Below are positions 44,200 through 51,934 of a DNA stretch of 64,000 nt, piece by piece. This DNA is from Szabonella alba. GTDB lineage: Bacteria; Pseudomonadota; Alphaproteobacteria; Rhodobacterales; Rhodobacteraceae. The stretch lies in contig NZ_JAESVN010000003.1 in NCBI RefSeq assembly GCF_016765775.1, positions 434,001-498,000 on the forward strand, read 5' to 3'. Position 1 is the stretch's first letter, and each line of letters starts with the position of its first letter. Made by a program: the position numbers and the translations under genes. Below the pieces are notes generated by a model, which was not told where the DNA came from, did no database searches, and worked only from the letters and a program-made list of their open reading frames with translations.

Positions 44200-45842
44200 C
44201 CCGCCTGCCCTGATGATATCCGGCCCTGCGAGGGCGCGCCGTCGCGGATCAGTTTCCAGTGGATCGCATCCAGCAGCGCCTCGAAACTGGCATCGACGAT
44301 ATTGGCCGAGACCCCGACCGTCGACCAGCGATGCCCGGCACTGTCCTCGCTGTCGATGATGACGCGGGTGACGGCCTCGGTGCCGCCTTGCGTGATCCGC
44401 ACCTTGAAATCGACCAGTTTCAGATCGTCAATCATCGCCTGATAGGGCCCCAGATCCTTGGCCAGCGCTTTCGAGAGCGCATTGACCGGGCCGCGATCCG
44501 TGCCGCTTTCATCCATGGATTCCGAGACCGAAAGCATCTTGCGATCCCCGATCTTCACCACGACCACCGCTTCGGACAGGCTGACCATGCGGTCATACTT
44601 GTTTTTGCGCCGTTCCACCGTGACGCGGTAGCGCTTCACCTCGAAAAACTGCGGGCACAGCCCCAGTTCCCGACGCGCCAGCAATTCGAAACTCGCCTGC
44701 GCGCCGTCATAGGCATAGCCGTCTTCCTCACGCCGCTTGATCTCATCCAGAATATGGGCAAGGCGCGGATCGCCGGGCGCGACCTCGATCCCCGCTGCCG
44801 CCAGACGGGCGCGCAGGTTCGATTGTCCGGCCTGATTGGACATCGGGATGATGCGCGCATTGCCCACGGTTTCGGGGGGCACATGTTCATAGGTGGTCGG
44901 ATCCTTCAGGATCGCGCTGGCATGCAGCCCCGCCTTATGCGCAAAGGCCGAGGCCCCGACGTAAGGAGACGCCCGGTTCGGCACCCGGTTCAGAATGTCG
45001 TCAAGACTGCGCGACAGACGCACAAGACCTGCCAGCCCCTCAAGGCTGACCCCGGTCTGGAACCGGCTGGCATAGGGTTCCTTCAGCAGCAGCGTCGGGA
45101 TCAGCGTTGTCAGGCTGGTATTGCCGCAGCGTTCGCCCAGCCCGTTCAGCGTGCCCTGCACCTGCCGTGCGCCTGCATCAATGGCGGCCAGTGAACAGGC
45201 CACCGCATTGCCGGTATCGTCATGGCAATGGATGCCCAGCCGGTCGCCGGGAATGCCCGCCGCGACCACCTCGGCGGTGATGCGCCCCACCTCCGCAGGC
45301 AGGGTGCCGCCATTGGTATCACAAAGCACAACCCAGCGTGCGCCCGCATCCAGCGCCGCGCGCAGGCAGGAGAGCGCATAGCCGGGATCGGCGCGGTAGC
45401 CGTCGAAGAAATGTTCGGCATCAAACAGCGCCTCACGCCCCTTGCCCACCAGATGCGCGATGGAGGCGCGGATCGCCTCGCGGTTTTCGTCCAGCGTGAC
45501 GCCAAGGGCCGTGGTGACATGAAAGACATGCGCCTTGCCGACAAGGCAGACCGCAGGCGTGCCCGCATCCAGAACGGCGGCCAGCACATCATCGTTATCG
45601 GCAGACCGTCCCACGCGTTTCGTCATGCCAAAGGCGGTCATCGTGGCGCGGGTGGCGGGGGCGTCGCGAAAGAAATCACTGTCGGTCGGATTGGCGCCCG
45701 GCCAGCCCCCCTCAATCTGGTCGATGCCGAGCGCATCGAGGCCGAGGGCGATCTGGCGCTTTTCCGCCGCCGAGAACTGCACGCCCTGTGTTTGCTGGCC
45801 GTCGCGGAGCGTGGTGTCGAAGAGGTAGAGGCGTTCGGTCAT
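44196..45842 (-). CDS. cimA: (R)-Citramalate synthase
   Basis: A 548-residue enzyme of the LeuA/HMG-CoA lyase family. TIM-barrel catalytic motifs are LFDTTLRDGQQTQGV at the start, LCDTNGGTLPAEV and GIHCHDDTGNAV in the middle. The C-terminal allosteric domain includes the AVVVVKIGDRKMLS and VDASFEALLDAIHWKL segments. It condenses pyruvate with acetyl-CoA to citramalate for isoleucine, or feeds related C5 chemistry; the longer TIGR00977-type layout separates it from 2-isopropylmalate synthase. The ATG at 45842 lacks a strong ribosome binding site. It heads an operon with the remnant and synthase-like gene. Confidence 0.92.
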   Translation of the reverse strand: MTERLYLFDTTLRDGQQTQGVQFSAAEKRQIALGLDALGIDQIEGGWPGANPTDSDFFRDAPATRATMTAFGMTKRVGRSADNDDVLAAVLDAGTPAVCLVGKAHVFHVTTALGVTLDENREAIRASIAHLVGKGREALFDAEHFFDGYRADPGYALSCLRAALDAGARWVVLCDTNGGTLPAEVGRITAEVVAAGIPGDRLGIHCHDDTGNAVACSLAAIDAGARQVQGTLNGLGERCGNTSLTTLIPTLLLKEPYASRFQTGVSLEGLAGLVRLSRSLDDILNRVPNRASPYVGASAFAHKAGLHASAILKDPTTYEHVPPETVGNARIIPMSNQAGQSNLRARLAAAGIEVAPGDPRLAHILDEIKRREEDGYAYDGAQASFELLARRELGLCPQFFEVKRYRVTVERRKNKYDRMVSLSEAVVVVKIGDRKMLSVSESMDESGTDRGPVNALSKALAKDLGPYQAMIDDLKLVDFKVRITQGGTEAVTRVIIDSEDSAGHRWSTVGVSANIVDASFEALLDAIHWKLIRDGAPSQGRISSGQAG

Positions 45843-45933
45843 GGGCGGGGTCCGATTTCGGGTGTCCACAGTGGACAGAATTTTTCTTTTTGTAAAATCA
45901 TGTGGTTACGAAACCAGATTCACGATTCTTTAA

Positions 45934-46000
45934 CCCCGTCCCGGGCTTGACCCGGGACCCCGGGTGGCAAAAGAGGTCCCGGGTCAAGCCCGGGACGGGG
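45934..46000. repeat. REP-like long palindrome downstream of cysS
   Basis: A perfect 26-base inverted repeat: 45934-45959 pairs with 45975-46000 around a 15-base loop. The core, GTCCCGGGCTTGACCCGGGA, is a widely dispersed palindromic repeat in several alphaproteobacteria (memory-based). It lies ten bases after the cysS stop and can act as the cysS transcript end. Only one copy is in this window. Confidence 0.85.
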
Positions 46001-46010
46001 ACGGTTGGGG

Positions 46011-47519
46011 TCATTTGACCTGCCTCAACATGTCATAATCGACCAATGCACCGTATGAGATCTTGGCGCCATCCTTGGTTATGCTGATTTCAGCGCCACT
46101 CTCTCTGACTTCATCGCGCAGCGCATCTGCACGTGCGTAGTTTTTTTCTGAACGAGCTTTATTAATCAACTCTTCAATTCTACGAAACTCATCGTCCTCA
46201 CGAAGAAGTCCTTGAATAATAGCCTGAGTATGGGATCGCCATTTCAAACCAATTCCCAGAAAATGGAGCGATGATCTGAAAATATTTCGTTTCTCAGGTG
46301 AACTTAAATCAGCAGACATTTCATGCAGAATTTGCAGAACAAGTGGTGTGTTCAGATCATCCGCAAGGGCTTCGATAATCCTGAAATCCGGATCGTATCC
46401 AACATCGCCATCCATTGCGAGGCGCTGCCATTTCTCGAGCGTCGCCTTTACCTCTCCCACGCGGCTCAGCGTCAGATCCATTGGCTTGCGATAATGGGTC
46501 ATCAGGAAGGCCAGCCTGATCTCATCACCGGTCATCTTGGGAATCGCTTCATTCCGTTGCGAAATCTCCGGCGCGTCCAGCAAATCCCTGACCGTAAAGA
46601 AATTGCCCAAACTCTTGGACATCTTCTTGCCTTCGACCTGCAACATCTCATTATGCAGCCAGAACCGCGCGAACCCTGCCGCCTCCGCGCCCTCGCCATG
46701 ATGCGCGCAGCAGCTTTGCGCCAGTTCATTCTCATGATGCGGGAATTGCAGGTCCAGCCCGCCGCCATGGATATCGAACACATGCGGGGCCGCCAGCGCC
46801 TGCGGCGACAGCCGGTCCTTCATCCGTTCCCACAGCAGCCGGTCCGCCATGGCCGAACATTCGATATGCCAGCCCGGACGACCCCTTCCCCAGGGGCTGT
46901 CCCAGCCCGGCAGATCGGCATCCGATGGTTTCCAGAGGACGAAATCCATCGGATCCTCCTTGTAGGGCGCGACCTCGACCCGCGCGCCTGCGATCATGTC
47001 ATCGACCGTGCGCCCCGACAGTGCGCCATAGCCGGGATAGGACCGGACGCGGAACAGCACATGCCCCTCGGCCGCATAGGCATGATCCTTCGCGATCAGC
47101 CCTTCGATCATCGCGATCATCTCAGCAATGTATTCCGTCGCGCGCGGTTCATGATCGGGGCGCAGCGCGCCGATGGCATCCATATCGGCATGATACCAGC
47201 CGATGGTTTCTTCCGTCCGCTCGTGGATCAGATCCTCAAGGCTTTCGCTGCGCCCCGCCGCCTTGCGCCGCTGTGCCTCGGCGTTGATCTTGTCATCCAC
47301 ATCGGTGAAGTTGCGCACATAGGTCACATGCCCCTCGCCATAGACATGCCGCAGCAGACGATAGAGCGTGTCGAACACCACCACGGGGCGCGCATTGCCC
47401 AGATGGGCGCGGTCATAGACGGTGGGGCCGCAGACATACATCCGCACGTTTTTCGGATCCAGAGGCTGAAACTCCTCCTTCTTCCGGGTCAGCGAATTGT
47501 GCAGGCGGATCGTCACCAT
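46011..47519 (-). CDS. cysS: Cysteine-tRNA ligase, with low-G+C 3' segment
   Basis: A 502-residue class I synthetase charging tRNA-Cys. The zinc/ATP-site motifs [16 protein letters not shown] and [19 protein letters not shown] and the KMSKSLGN loop are intact. The C-terminal quarter (about residue 374 on, DNA 46021-46400) departs in composition: 46021-46380 is about 44% G+C, while neighbouring code is about two thirds. Several AT-only runs appear. The protein reads on without a break and ends in an unusual tail ([15 protein letters not shown]). This looks like a recombined segment from a low-G+C source. Confidence 0.93.
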   Translation of the reverse strand: MVTIRLHNSLTRKKEEFQPLDPKNVRMYVCGPTVYDRAHLGNARPVVVFDTLYRLLRHVYGEGHVTYVRNFTDVDDKINAEAQRRKAAGRSESLEDLIHERTEETIGWYHADMDAIGALRPDHEPRATEYIAEMIAMIEGLIAKDHAYAAEGHVLFRVRSYPGYGALSGRTVDDMIAGARVEVAPYKEDPMDFVLWKPSDADLPGWDSPWGRGRPGWHIECSAMADRLLWERMKDRLSPQALAAPHVFDIHGGGLDLQFPHHENELAQSCCAHHGEGAEAAGFARFWLHNEMLQVEGKKMSKSLGNFFTVRDLLDAPEISQRNEAIPKMTGDEIRLAFLMTHYRKPMDLTLSRVGEVKATLEKWQRLAMDGDVGYDPDFRIIEALADDLNTPLVLQILHEMSADLSSPEKRNIFRSSLHFLGIGLKWRSHTQAIIQGLLREDDEFRRIEELINKARSEKNYARADALRDEVRESGAEISITKDGAKISYGALVDYDMLRQVK

Positions 47520-47705
47520 GGTTCTTCCCTCGCAAGACAGCGCCTTCAACCCCGCGCGGGCTTACCGATTTTCGTCTGGTTAGGGAAACGAAAAGGGGCG
47601 CCCGCGACCGAAGGTCAGCGGCAAATGCAGATGCAGATGTTGCGCGTCGATTTCATGCCTGCCGTCTTACGCTGACTTGCGCGCCCCGCCAAGCGTTTTT
47701 GCGAC

Positions 47706-47730
47706 GCGGCAAAGACTTGCCTTTTGCCGC
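47706..47730. other. Hairpin in the leader of the decarboxylase gene
   Basis: GCGGCAAA (47706-47713) pairs with TTTGCCGC (47723-47730) around a nine-base loop, 36 bases before the start codon. No oligo-U follows. It could be an attenuator or mRNA-protecting stem; I see nothing else in 47520-47765 beyond a short triple repeat of AGATG/CAAATG type near 47630. Confidence 0.35.
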
Positions 47731-47765
47731 GCCCGCAGGCCAGATCGGCAGCACGGGAGGCCGCC

Positions 47766-49160
47766 ATGAACCATGACGATCTGAACCACTGGTCGAAACG
47801 CGCCGCCGACTGGGCGCGCGAGTATCACCGCACCCTGCGCGACCGGCCCGTGCGCGCGCCCCTGACGCCGGGGACACTGGCGGCGCAACTGCCCGGCCAC
47901 GCGCCCGAGACGCCCGAACCGATGGACCGGATCTGGCACGATTTTGAAACACTGGTGCCCGATGCCCTGACCCATTGGCAGCATCCGCGTTTCTTCGCCT
48001 ATTTCCCGGCCAATGCCTCCCCCGCCTCGATGCTGGCCGAACAACTGGTCAATGCGATGGCGGCGCAGGCGATGATCTGGCAGACCGCCCCTGCGGCGAC
48101 CGAAATGGAACAGGTGATGATCCGCTGGCTGGCCCGTGCCCTTGGCCTGCCCGATGATTTCAGCGGCACGATCCATGACAGCGCGACCACCGCCACGCTT
48201 TCTGCAGTGCTGACCATGCGGGAGACGGCACTGGACTGGCGCGGCAATCAGGACGGTCTGTCGGGTCAGCCGCGCCTGCGGCTTTATGCCAGCGCCGAAA
48301 CCCATTCCTCGGTCGACAAGGCGGCGCGGGTGGCGGGGTTCGGGCAGGACAACCTTGTGAAAGTGCCGACCGACACCCAACACGCAATGAAACCCGGCGC
48401 GCTGGCAGGGGCGATTGCGGCGGACCGGGTGGCGGGGTTCCTGCCTGCGGGCGTGGTGCTGTGCGTCGGCGGCACCGGCATCGGCGCGGTGGACCGGATC
48501 CGCGACTGCATTGCAGTGGCGCAGGCCGAGGGCTTGCCCGTCCATGTCGATGCCGCCTGGGCAGGTTCGGCGATGATCTGCCCGGAATTCAGGGTGTTAT
48601 GGGACGGAATTGAAGCGGCGGACAGCGTGGTGTTCAATCCGCATAAATGGCTGGGCGTGCAGTTCGACTGCGCGGTGCAGTTCCTGCGCGCCCCGGGCCG
48701 CCAGATCCGCACATTAGGGCTGCGCCCCTCCTATCTGGAAACGCCGGGTGACGACGATATCACCAATTTCAACGAATGGACCCTGCCGCTTGGCCGCCGC
48801 TTCCGCGCCTTGAAGCTTTGGTTTCACTTGCGCGCCTACGGGCTTGAAACCCTTCGGAAAATGATCCGGAGCCATGTAGCATGGGCGCGGGCCTGCCATG
48901 ACGACCTTGCCGCGCTGCCGGGGGTTGAGATGGTGTCGCCGCCGGTTCTGTCGCTGTTCACCTTCGCGCTGCGCGAGGGTGACGCCGCAACTGCCGCATT
49001 GCTGGACCGGATCAACGCCGACGGGCGGATCTATCTGACCCAGACCCGCCATCAGGGGCGGTTCGTGATCCGCGTGCAGGTCGGTTCCTTCAATTGCCGG
49101 GCCGAGGATGTGGCCATGATCGCGCGGGTTGTCCGCGACCTGATGGAGGTGCCGCAATGA
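47766..49160 (+). CDS. PLP-dependent aromatic-L-amino-acid-type decarboxylase
   Basis: A 464-residue group II decarboxylase. The PLP lysine is K294 in FNPHKWLG. HVDAAWAGSAM supplies the aspartate and alanine that hold the cofactor, and HDSATTATLSAVLTMRE is the N-terminal signature. Substrates in this family include tryptophan, tyrosine, dopa and aspartate-derived amino acids; none is assigned here. ATG 47766 follows GGGAGG. The TPM gene overlaps its stop as ATGA, so the two are co-translated. Confidence 0.92.
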   Translation: MNHDDLNHWSKRAADWAREYHRTLRDRPVRAPLTPGTLAAQLPGHAPETPEPMDRIWHDFETLVPDALTHWQHPRFFAYFPANASPASMLAEQLVNAMAAQAMIWQTAPAATEMEQVMIRWLARALGLPDDFSGTIHDSATTATLSAVLTMRETALDWRGNQDGLSGQPRLRLYASAETHSSVDKAARVAGFGQDNLVKVPTDTQHAMKPGALAGAIAADRVAGFLPAGVVLCVGGTGIGAVDRIRDCIAVAQAEGLPVHVDAAWAGSAMICPEFRVLWDGIEAADSVVFNPHKWLGVQFDCAVQFLRAPGRQIRTLGLRPSYLETPGDDDITNFNEWTLPLGRRFRALKLWFHLRAYGLETLRKMIRSHVAWARACHDDLAALPGVEMVSPPVLSLFTFALREGDAATAALLDRINADGRIYLTQTRHQGRFVIRVQVGSFNCRAEDVAMIARVVRDLMEVPQ

Positions 49161-50044
49161 TCGGTCGGAAATTTTTGCCCCTCGCCCTGACGCTGCTGCT
49201 GCCCTTGGCGGCCATGGCACAGGATTATCCCGAACCGCTGACCGATACGGTCAGCGATTATGCCGGACTGCTGCCGCCTGAGGCCAAGGCCCGCGTGACC
49301 GCCCTGTTGCAGGACGCGCGGGAAGAAACCGGTATCCATATCGCGATGGCCACAATCCGGTCGCAGGCGGACTATGGCGGCACCGGGCGATTTGCCGATT
49401 TCGCGACCGGCTGGTTCAACGCATGGGGTATCGGCGACGCGGACCGCAATGACGGTATCCTGATCCTTGTCGGCCGGGATGACCGCGAAATGCGAATAGC
49501 CCTTGGCGCGGGCTATGACGCGGTCTGGGACGGGCGGGCACAACGGGTGATCGACACCGCCATGCTGCCCTCCTTCCGCAATGACGATTATGCGGGCGGG
49601 CTGGAGGCAGGCGCACAATCCGCGATTGACCATCTGGCCCGGCCCTTCGCCGCCCGGATGGAGGTCACCGAAACGTCCGGCTTTCCCGAAGAGCCAACGG
49701 ATTGGAGCGGCGCCCTGATGTTCGGCGCATTCGCGGTCATGGCCGGGATGATTGCATTTGCAGGCAGGATCGGTACCGCAGCATCAGCCCTTCTTCTGCG
49801 GTTCCGGCAATGCCCAGCCTGCGGGCATAGGGGCTTGAAGGAAGAACGCGAAACCGTTGAAGAACCGGGTGAAACCACAGACGGACAAGAGATCCTTCAC
49901 CGCATCTGCCTGCAGTGCGGGTCCGATCGGCCGACCCGGCACAGCATCCCGTCACGGGCCCGGCGGCGCGCAGCGCGCAAATCGCGCAAATCCGGCTTTG
50001 GCGGCGGGCGCTCCTCGGGCGGCGGCGCCTCAGGGCGCTGGTAG
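49157..50044 (+). CDS. TPM-domain (YgcG-type) membrane protein with zinc ribbon
   Basis: A 295-residue protein: signal peptide to AMAQ (about residue 20), TPM domain (about 30-160, with VSDYAGLLPPEAKARV at its start and DRNDGILILVGRDDREMRIALG in the middle), and one membrane helix about 190-215. A zinc-ribbon-like pair CPACG ... CLQCG follows, then a Gly/Ser-rich tail GFGGGRSSGGGASGRW. TPM proteins are implicated in photosystem and membrane-protein repair in plants; bacterial roles are unclear. The 17-base unit around its stop codon is duplicated in tandem. Confidence 0.88.
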   Translation: MIGRKFLPLALTLLLPLAAMAQDYPEPLTDTVSDYAGLLPPEAKARVTALLQDAREETGIHIAMATIRSQADYGGTGRFADFATGWFNAWGIGDADRNDGILILVGRDDREMRIALGAGYDAVWDGRAQRVIDTAMLPSFRNDDYAGGLEAGAQSAIDHLARPFAARMEVTETSGFPEEPTDWSGALMFGAFAVMAGMIAFAGRIGTAASALLLRFRQCPACGHRGLKEERETVEEPGETTDGQEILHRICLQCGSDRPTRHSIPSRARRRAARKSRKSGFGGGRSSGGGASGRW

Positions 50045-50163
50045 ATTTAGGGCGCTGGTAGATTCAGGACGATGGTCATGCGGATGTGATATGTGACGTA
50101 GCTGGAGCCCGCCCCGCCCAGACTGGACAGCACCGCAACCGGGGCCTATTGACCGCGCCTTAA

Positions 50164-50177
50164 TGAACAAGTGTTCA
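50164..50177. promoter_or_regulatory. Operator-like palindrome upstream of the SDR gene
   Basis: TGAACA (50164-50169), two bases, TGTTCA (50172-50177) is a perfect inverted repeat. TTGACC at 50149-50154 with 17 bases of spacing puts the -10 hexamer inside the right arm, so a bound dimeric repressor (TetR type is most likely) would block the promoter. Confidence 0.45.
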
Positions 50178-50209
50178 ATTCCTGAATTCCGGGCAATGGA
50201 GAGCGGAAG

Positions 50210-50974
50210 ATGAAACTGAAGGATGCGGCCGTCGTGGTGACCGGCGGGGCCTCGGGGCTGGGGGCCGCCGTGGTGCGGGGCTTTCGCGCACGCGGCGCTG
50301 CGGTCACGATCTTTGACCGTGATGCCGATCGCGGGGCTGAACTGGCGCAGGAAACCGGCGCGGGCCTCTGCACGGTCGATGTAACGGATGAGCTTTCGGT
50401 CGCCACGGCCATCGCAGAAGCGGTCGAGACGATGGGGCAGGTCAACGGGCTGGTGAATTGCGCGGGAATCGCGACCGGCGCGCGGATCGTCGGGCGTGAC
50501 GGGGCGCATGATCTGGCCCTGTTCCGCCGCACCATCGACATCAACCTGACAGGCAGTTTCAACTGTCTGCGGCTCTGTGCCGCCGAAATGGCGCGCAATG
50601 CCCCGGCAGGCGGCAATGCCGATGGCGAACGCGGCGTTATCGTCAACACCGCCTCAATCGCCGCCTTTGACGGACAAAAGGGTCAGGCCGCCTATGCCGC
50701 CTCGAAATCCGCCATCGCGGGCATGACCCTGCCCGCCGCGCGCGATCTGGCCTCACTAGGGATCCGGGTGAATGCCATTGCGCCCGGCGTCTTCACGACC
50801 CCGATGCTGGAAGGGCTGGGACAGGAGATCCGCGACGGGCTGGCCGCCGAAGTGACCTTTCCCCGCCGTCTGGGGGAGCCGGTGGAATTCGCCGCCTTGG
50901 CGGCCTTCCTGTTCGAATGCGCCTATCTGAACGGTGAGGTGATCCGCCTCGACGGCGCGCTGCGGATGCGCTGA
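50210..50974 (+). CDS. Short-chain dehydrogenase (HSD10-like 3-hydroxyacyl-CoA dehydrogenase type)
   Basis: A 254-residue NAD(P)-dependent SDR. Cofactor motif VVVTGGASGLG at residues 8-18, NCAGIAT at about 84, IVNTASIAAFDGQKGQAAYAASKSA carrying the catalytic Ser, Tyr and Lys. The acidic DRD following the second strand favours NAD. The overall pattern is that of human HSD17B10 and bacterial 3-hydroxy-2-methylbutyryl-CoA dehydrogenases, so branched-chain or fatty acyl-CoA breakdown is a good guess. GGAGAGCGGAAG precedes the ATG. Confidence 0.88.
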   Translation: MKLKDAAVVVTGGASGLGAAVVRGFRARGAAVTIFDRDADRGAELAQETGAGLCTVDVTDELSVATAIAEAVETMGQVNGLVNCAGIATGARIVGRDGAHDLALFRRTIDINLTGSFNCLRLCAAEMARNAPAGGNADGERGVIVNTASIAAFDGQKGQAAYAASKSAIAGMTLPAARDLASLGIRVNAIAPGVFTTPMLEGLGQEIRDGLAAEVTFPRRLGEPVEFAALAAFLFECAYLNGEVIRLDGALRMR

Positions 50975-51036
50975 AGCCCGGAAAGCGAACCGTTGCTTAC
51001 TAGGGCATTCTGCCCGGAATACGGACCAGATATGGA

Positions 51037-51062
51037 AAAGGGGCGGCCGAAGCCGCCCCTTT
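51037..51062. terminator. Bidirectional terminator between SDR and beta-barrel genes
   Basis: AAAGGGGCGGC (51037-51047) pairs perfectly with 51052-51062 around CGAA. Ends are A- and T-flanked, so it can stop transcription in either direction between two convergent genes. Confidence 0.85.
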
Positions 51063-51082
51063 GATCTGTCCGCAGACAGGGA

Positions 51083-51682
51083 TCAGAAACGATAGGACGC
51101 GCGCAGCTGTGCGGTCGTGCCCTTCACGTCGATTCCGCTGTCGTCGAAATTGTTGAAGCGGGAATGGTTCAGTTCTCCACCCAGCGTCCAGGTATCGGTC
51201 AGCTGGTAATCGACGCCGACACCGACCAGCCAGCCGTTGTCCGAAGCGCTGCCACCAACCCCCGAAACCTTGGCATGGGCCGCACCCAGATTGGCATAGA
51301 TCAGCGTCCGGCCCAGATCATAGCCGCCCTGCAGTTTCAGCGTGGTCATGTGGTCCAGATCGCCCGCACCATCGGCAAGGTCGATATTGGACCGGTCATG
51401 TGCAAGCTCGATCCCGCCAACGAACTGACCCCAGTCGTGACGATAGCCCATATGCACACCGCCGATGGCGCCATTGCCGTCAAGACCCGCAACATCGCTG
51501 TCGATATCGCCATAGCCAAGCTGCGCACCGGCATAAAGCCCGGTCCATTCGCCATTCGGCGCGGCGGGGGCATAGGTCACCGGCTGGGAAATCACCGGCT
51601 CCTGCACGGGGGTATTCATGCCACCGGCAAAGGCCGGAGCGGAAAGCGCGGAACCAAGGGCGAGGGCTGCAAGATATTTCAT
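51083..51682 (-). CDS. Outer-membrane beta-barrel protein (OmpA-like small porin)
   Basis: A 199-residue exported barrel: signal peptide to AFA (about residue 20), then alternating polar/hydrophobic strands with aromatic girdle residues (WTGLYAGAQLGYGDI, VHMGYRHDWGQFVGG). It ends in RASYRF with the C-terminal phenylalanine recognised by BAM. Eight strands can be counted by eye. The leader has a 7-bp hairpin (51706-51724: CCCGGGT/ACCCGGG) about 24 bases upstream of the ATG, which could stabilise an abundant message. Function not recognised beyond structure. Confidence 0.85.
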   Translation of the reverse strand: MKYLAALALGSALSAPAFAGGMNTPVQEPVISQPVTYAPAAPNGEWTGLYAGAQLGYGDIDSDVAGLDGNGAIGGVHMGYRHDWGQFVGGIELAHDRSNIDLADGAGDLDHMTTLKLQGGYDLGRTLIYANLGAAHAKVSGVGGSASDNGWLVGVGVDYQLTDTWTLGGELNHSRFNNFDDSGIDVKGTTAQLRASYRF

Positions 51683-51934
51683 TGTCGTCTCCTGTCTCTC
51701 AATCGCCCGGGTTTCTTACCCGGGACGGATCAACCCCAGATGGACCTGCGGGATCCCGAATGACAGGCCCTCTCACGCCGCTGTGAAAAGTCTTTGATAA
51801 CAATGGCGGAAAGGCGCCTGACACCCGGCGTTAACCGGCGGAAAGCCGCGGGTTCCAATGGTTGACGCTGGGTCAGGACTTGCCGCAGGTGCGGGCGGAC
51901 GGGGCGCGGAGCCGGCAGTCAGGCCCCGTTACGA

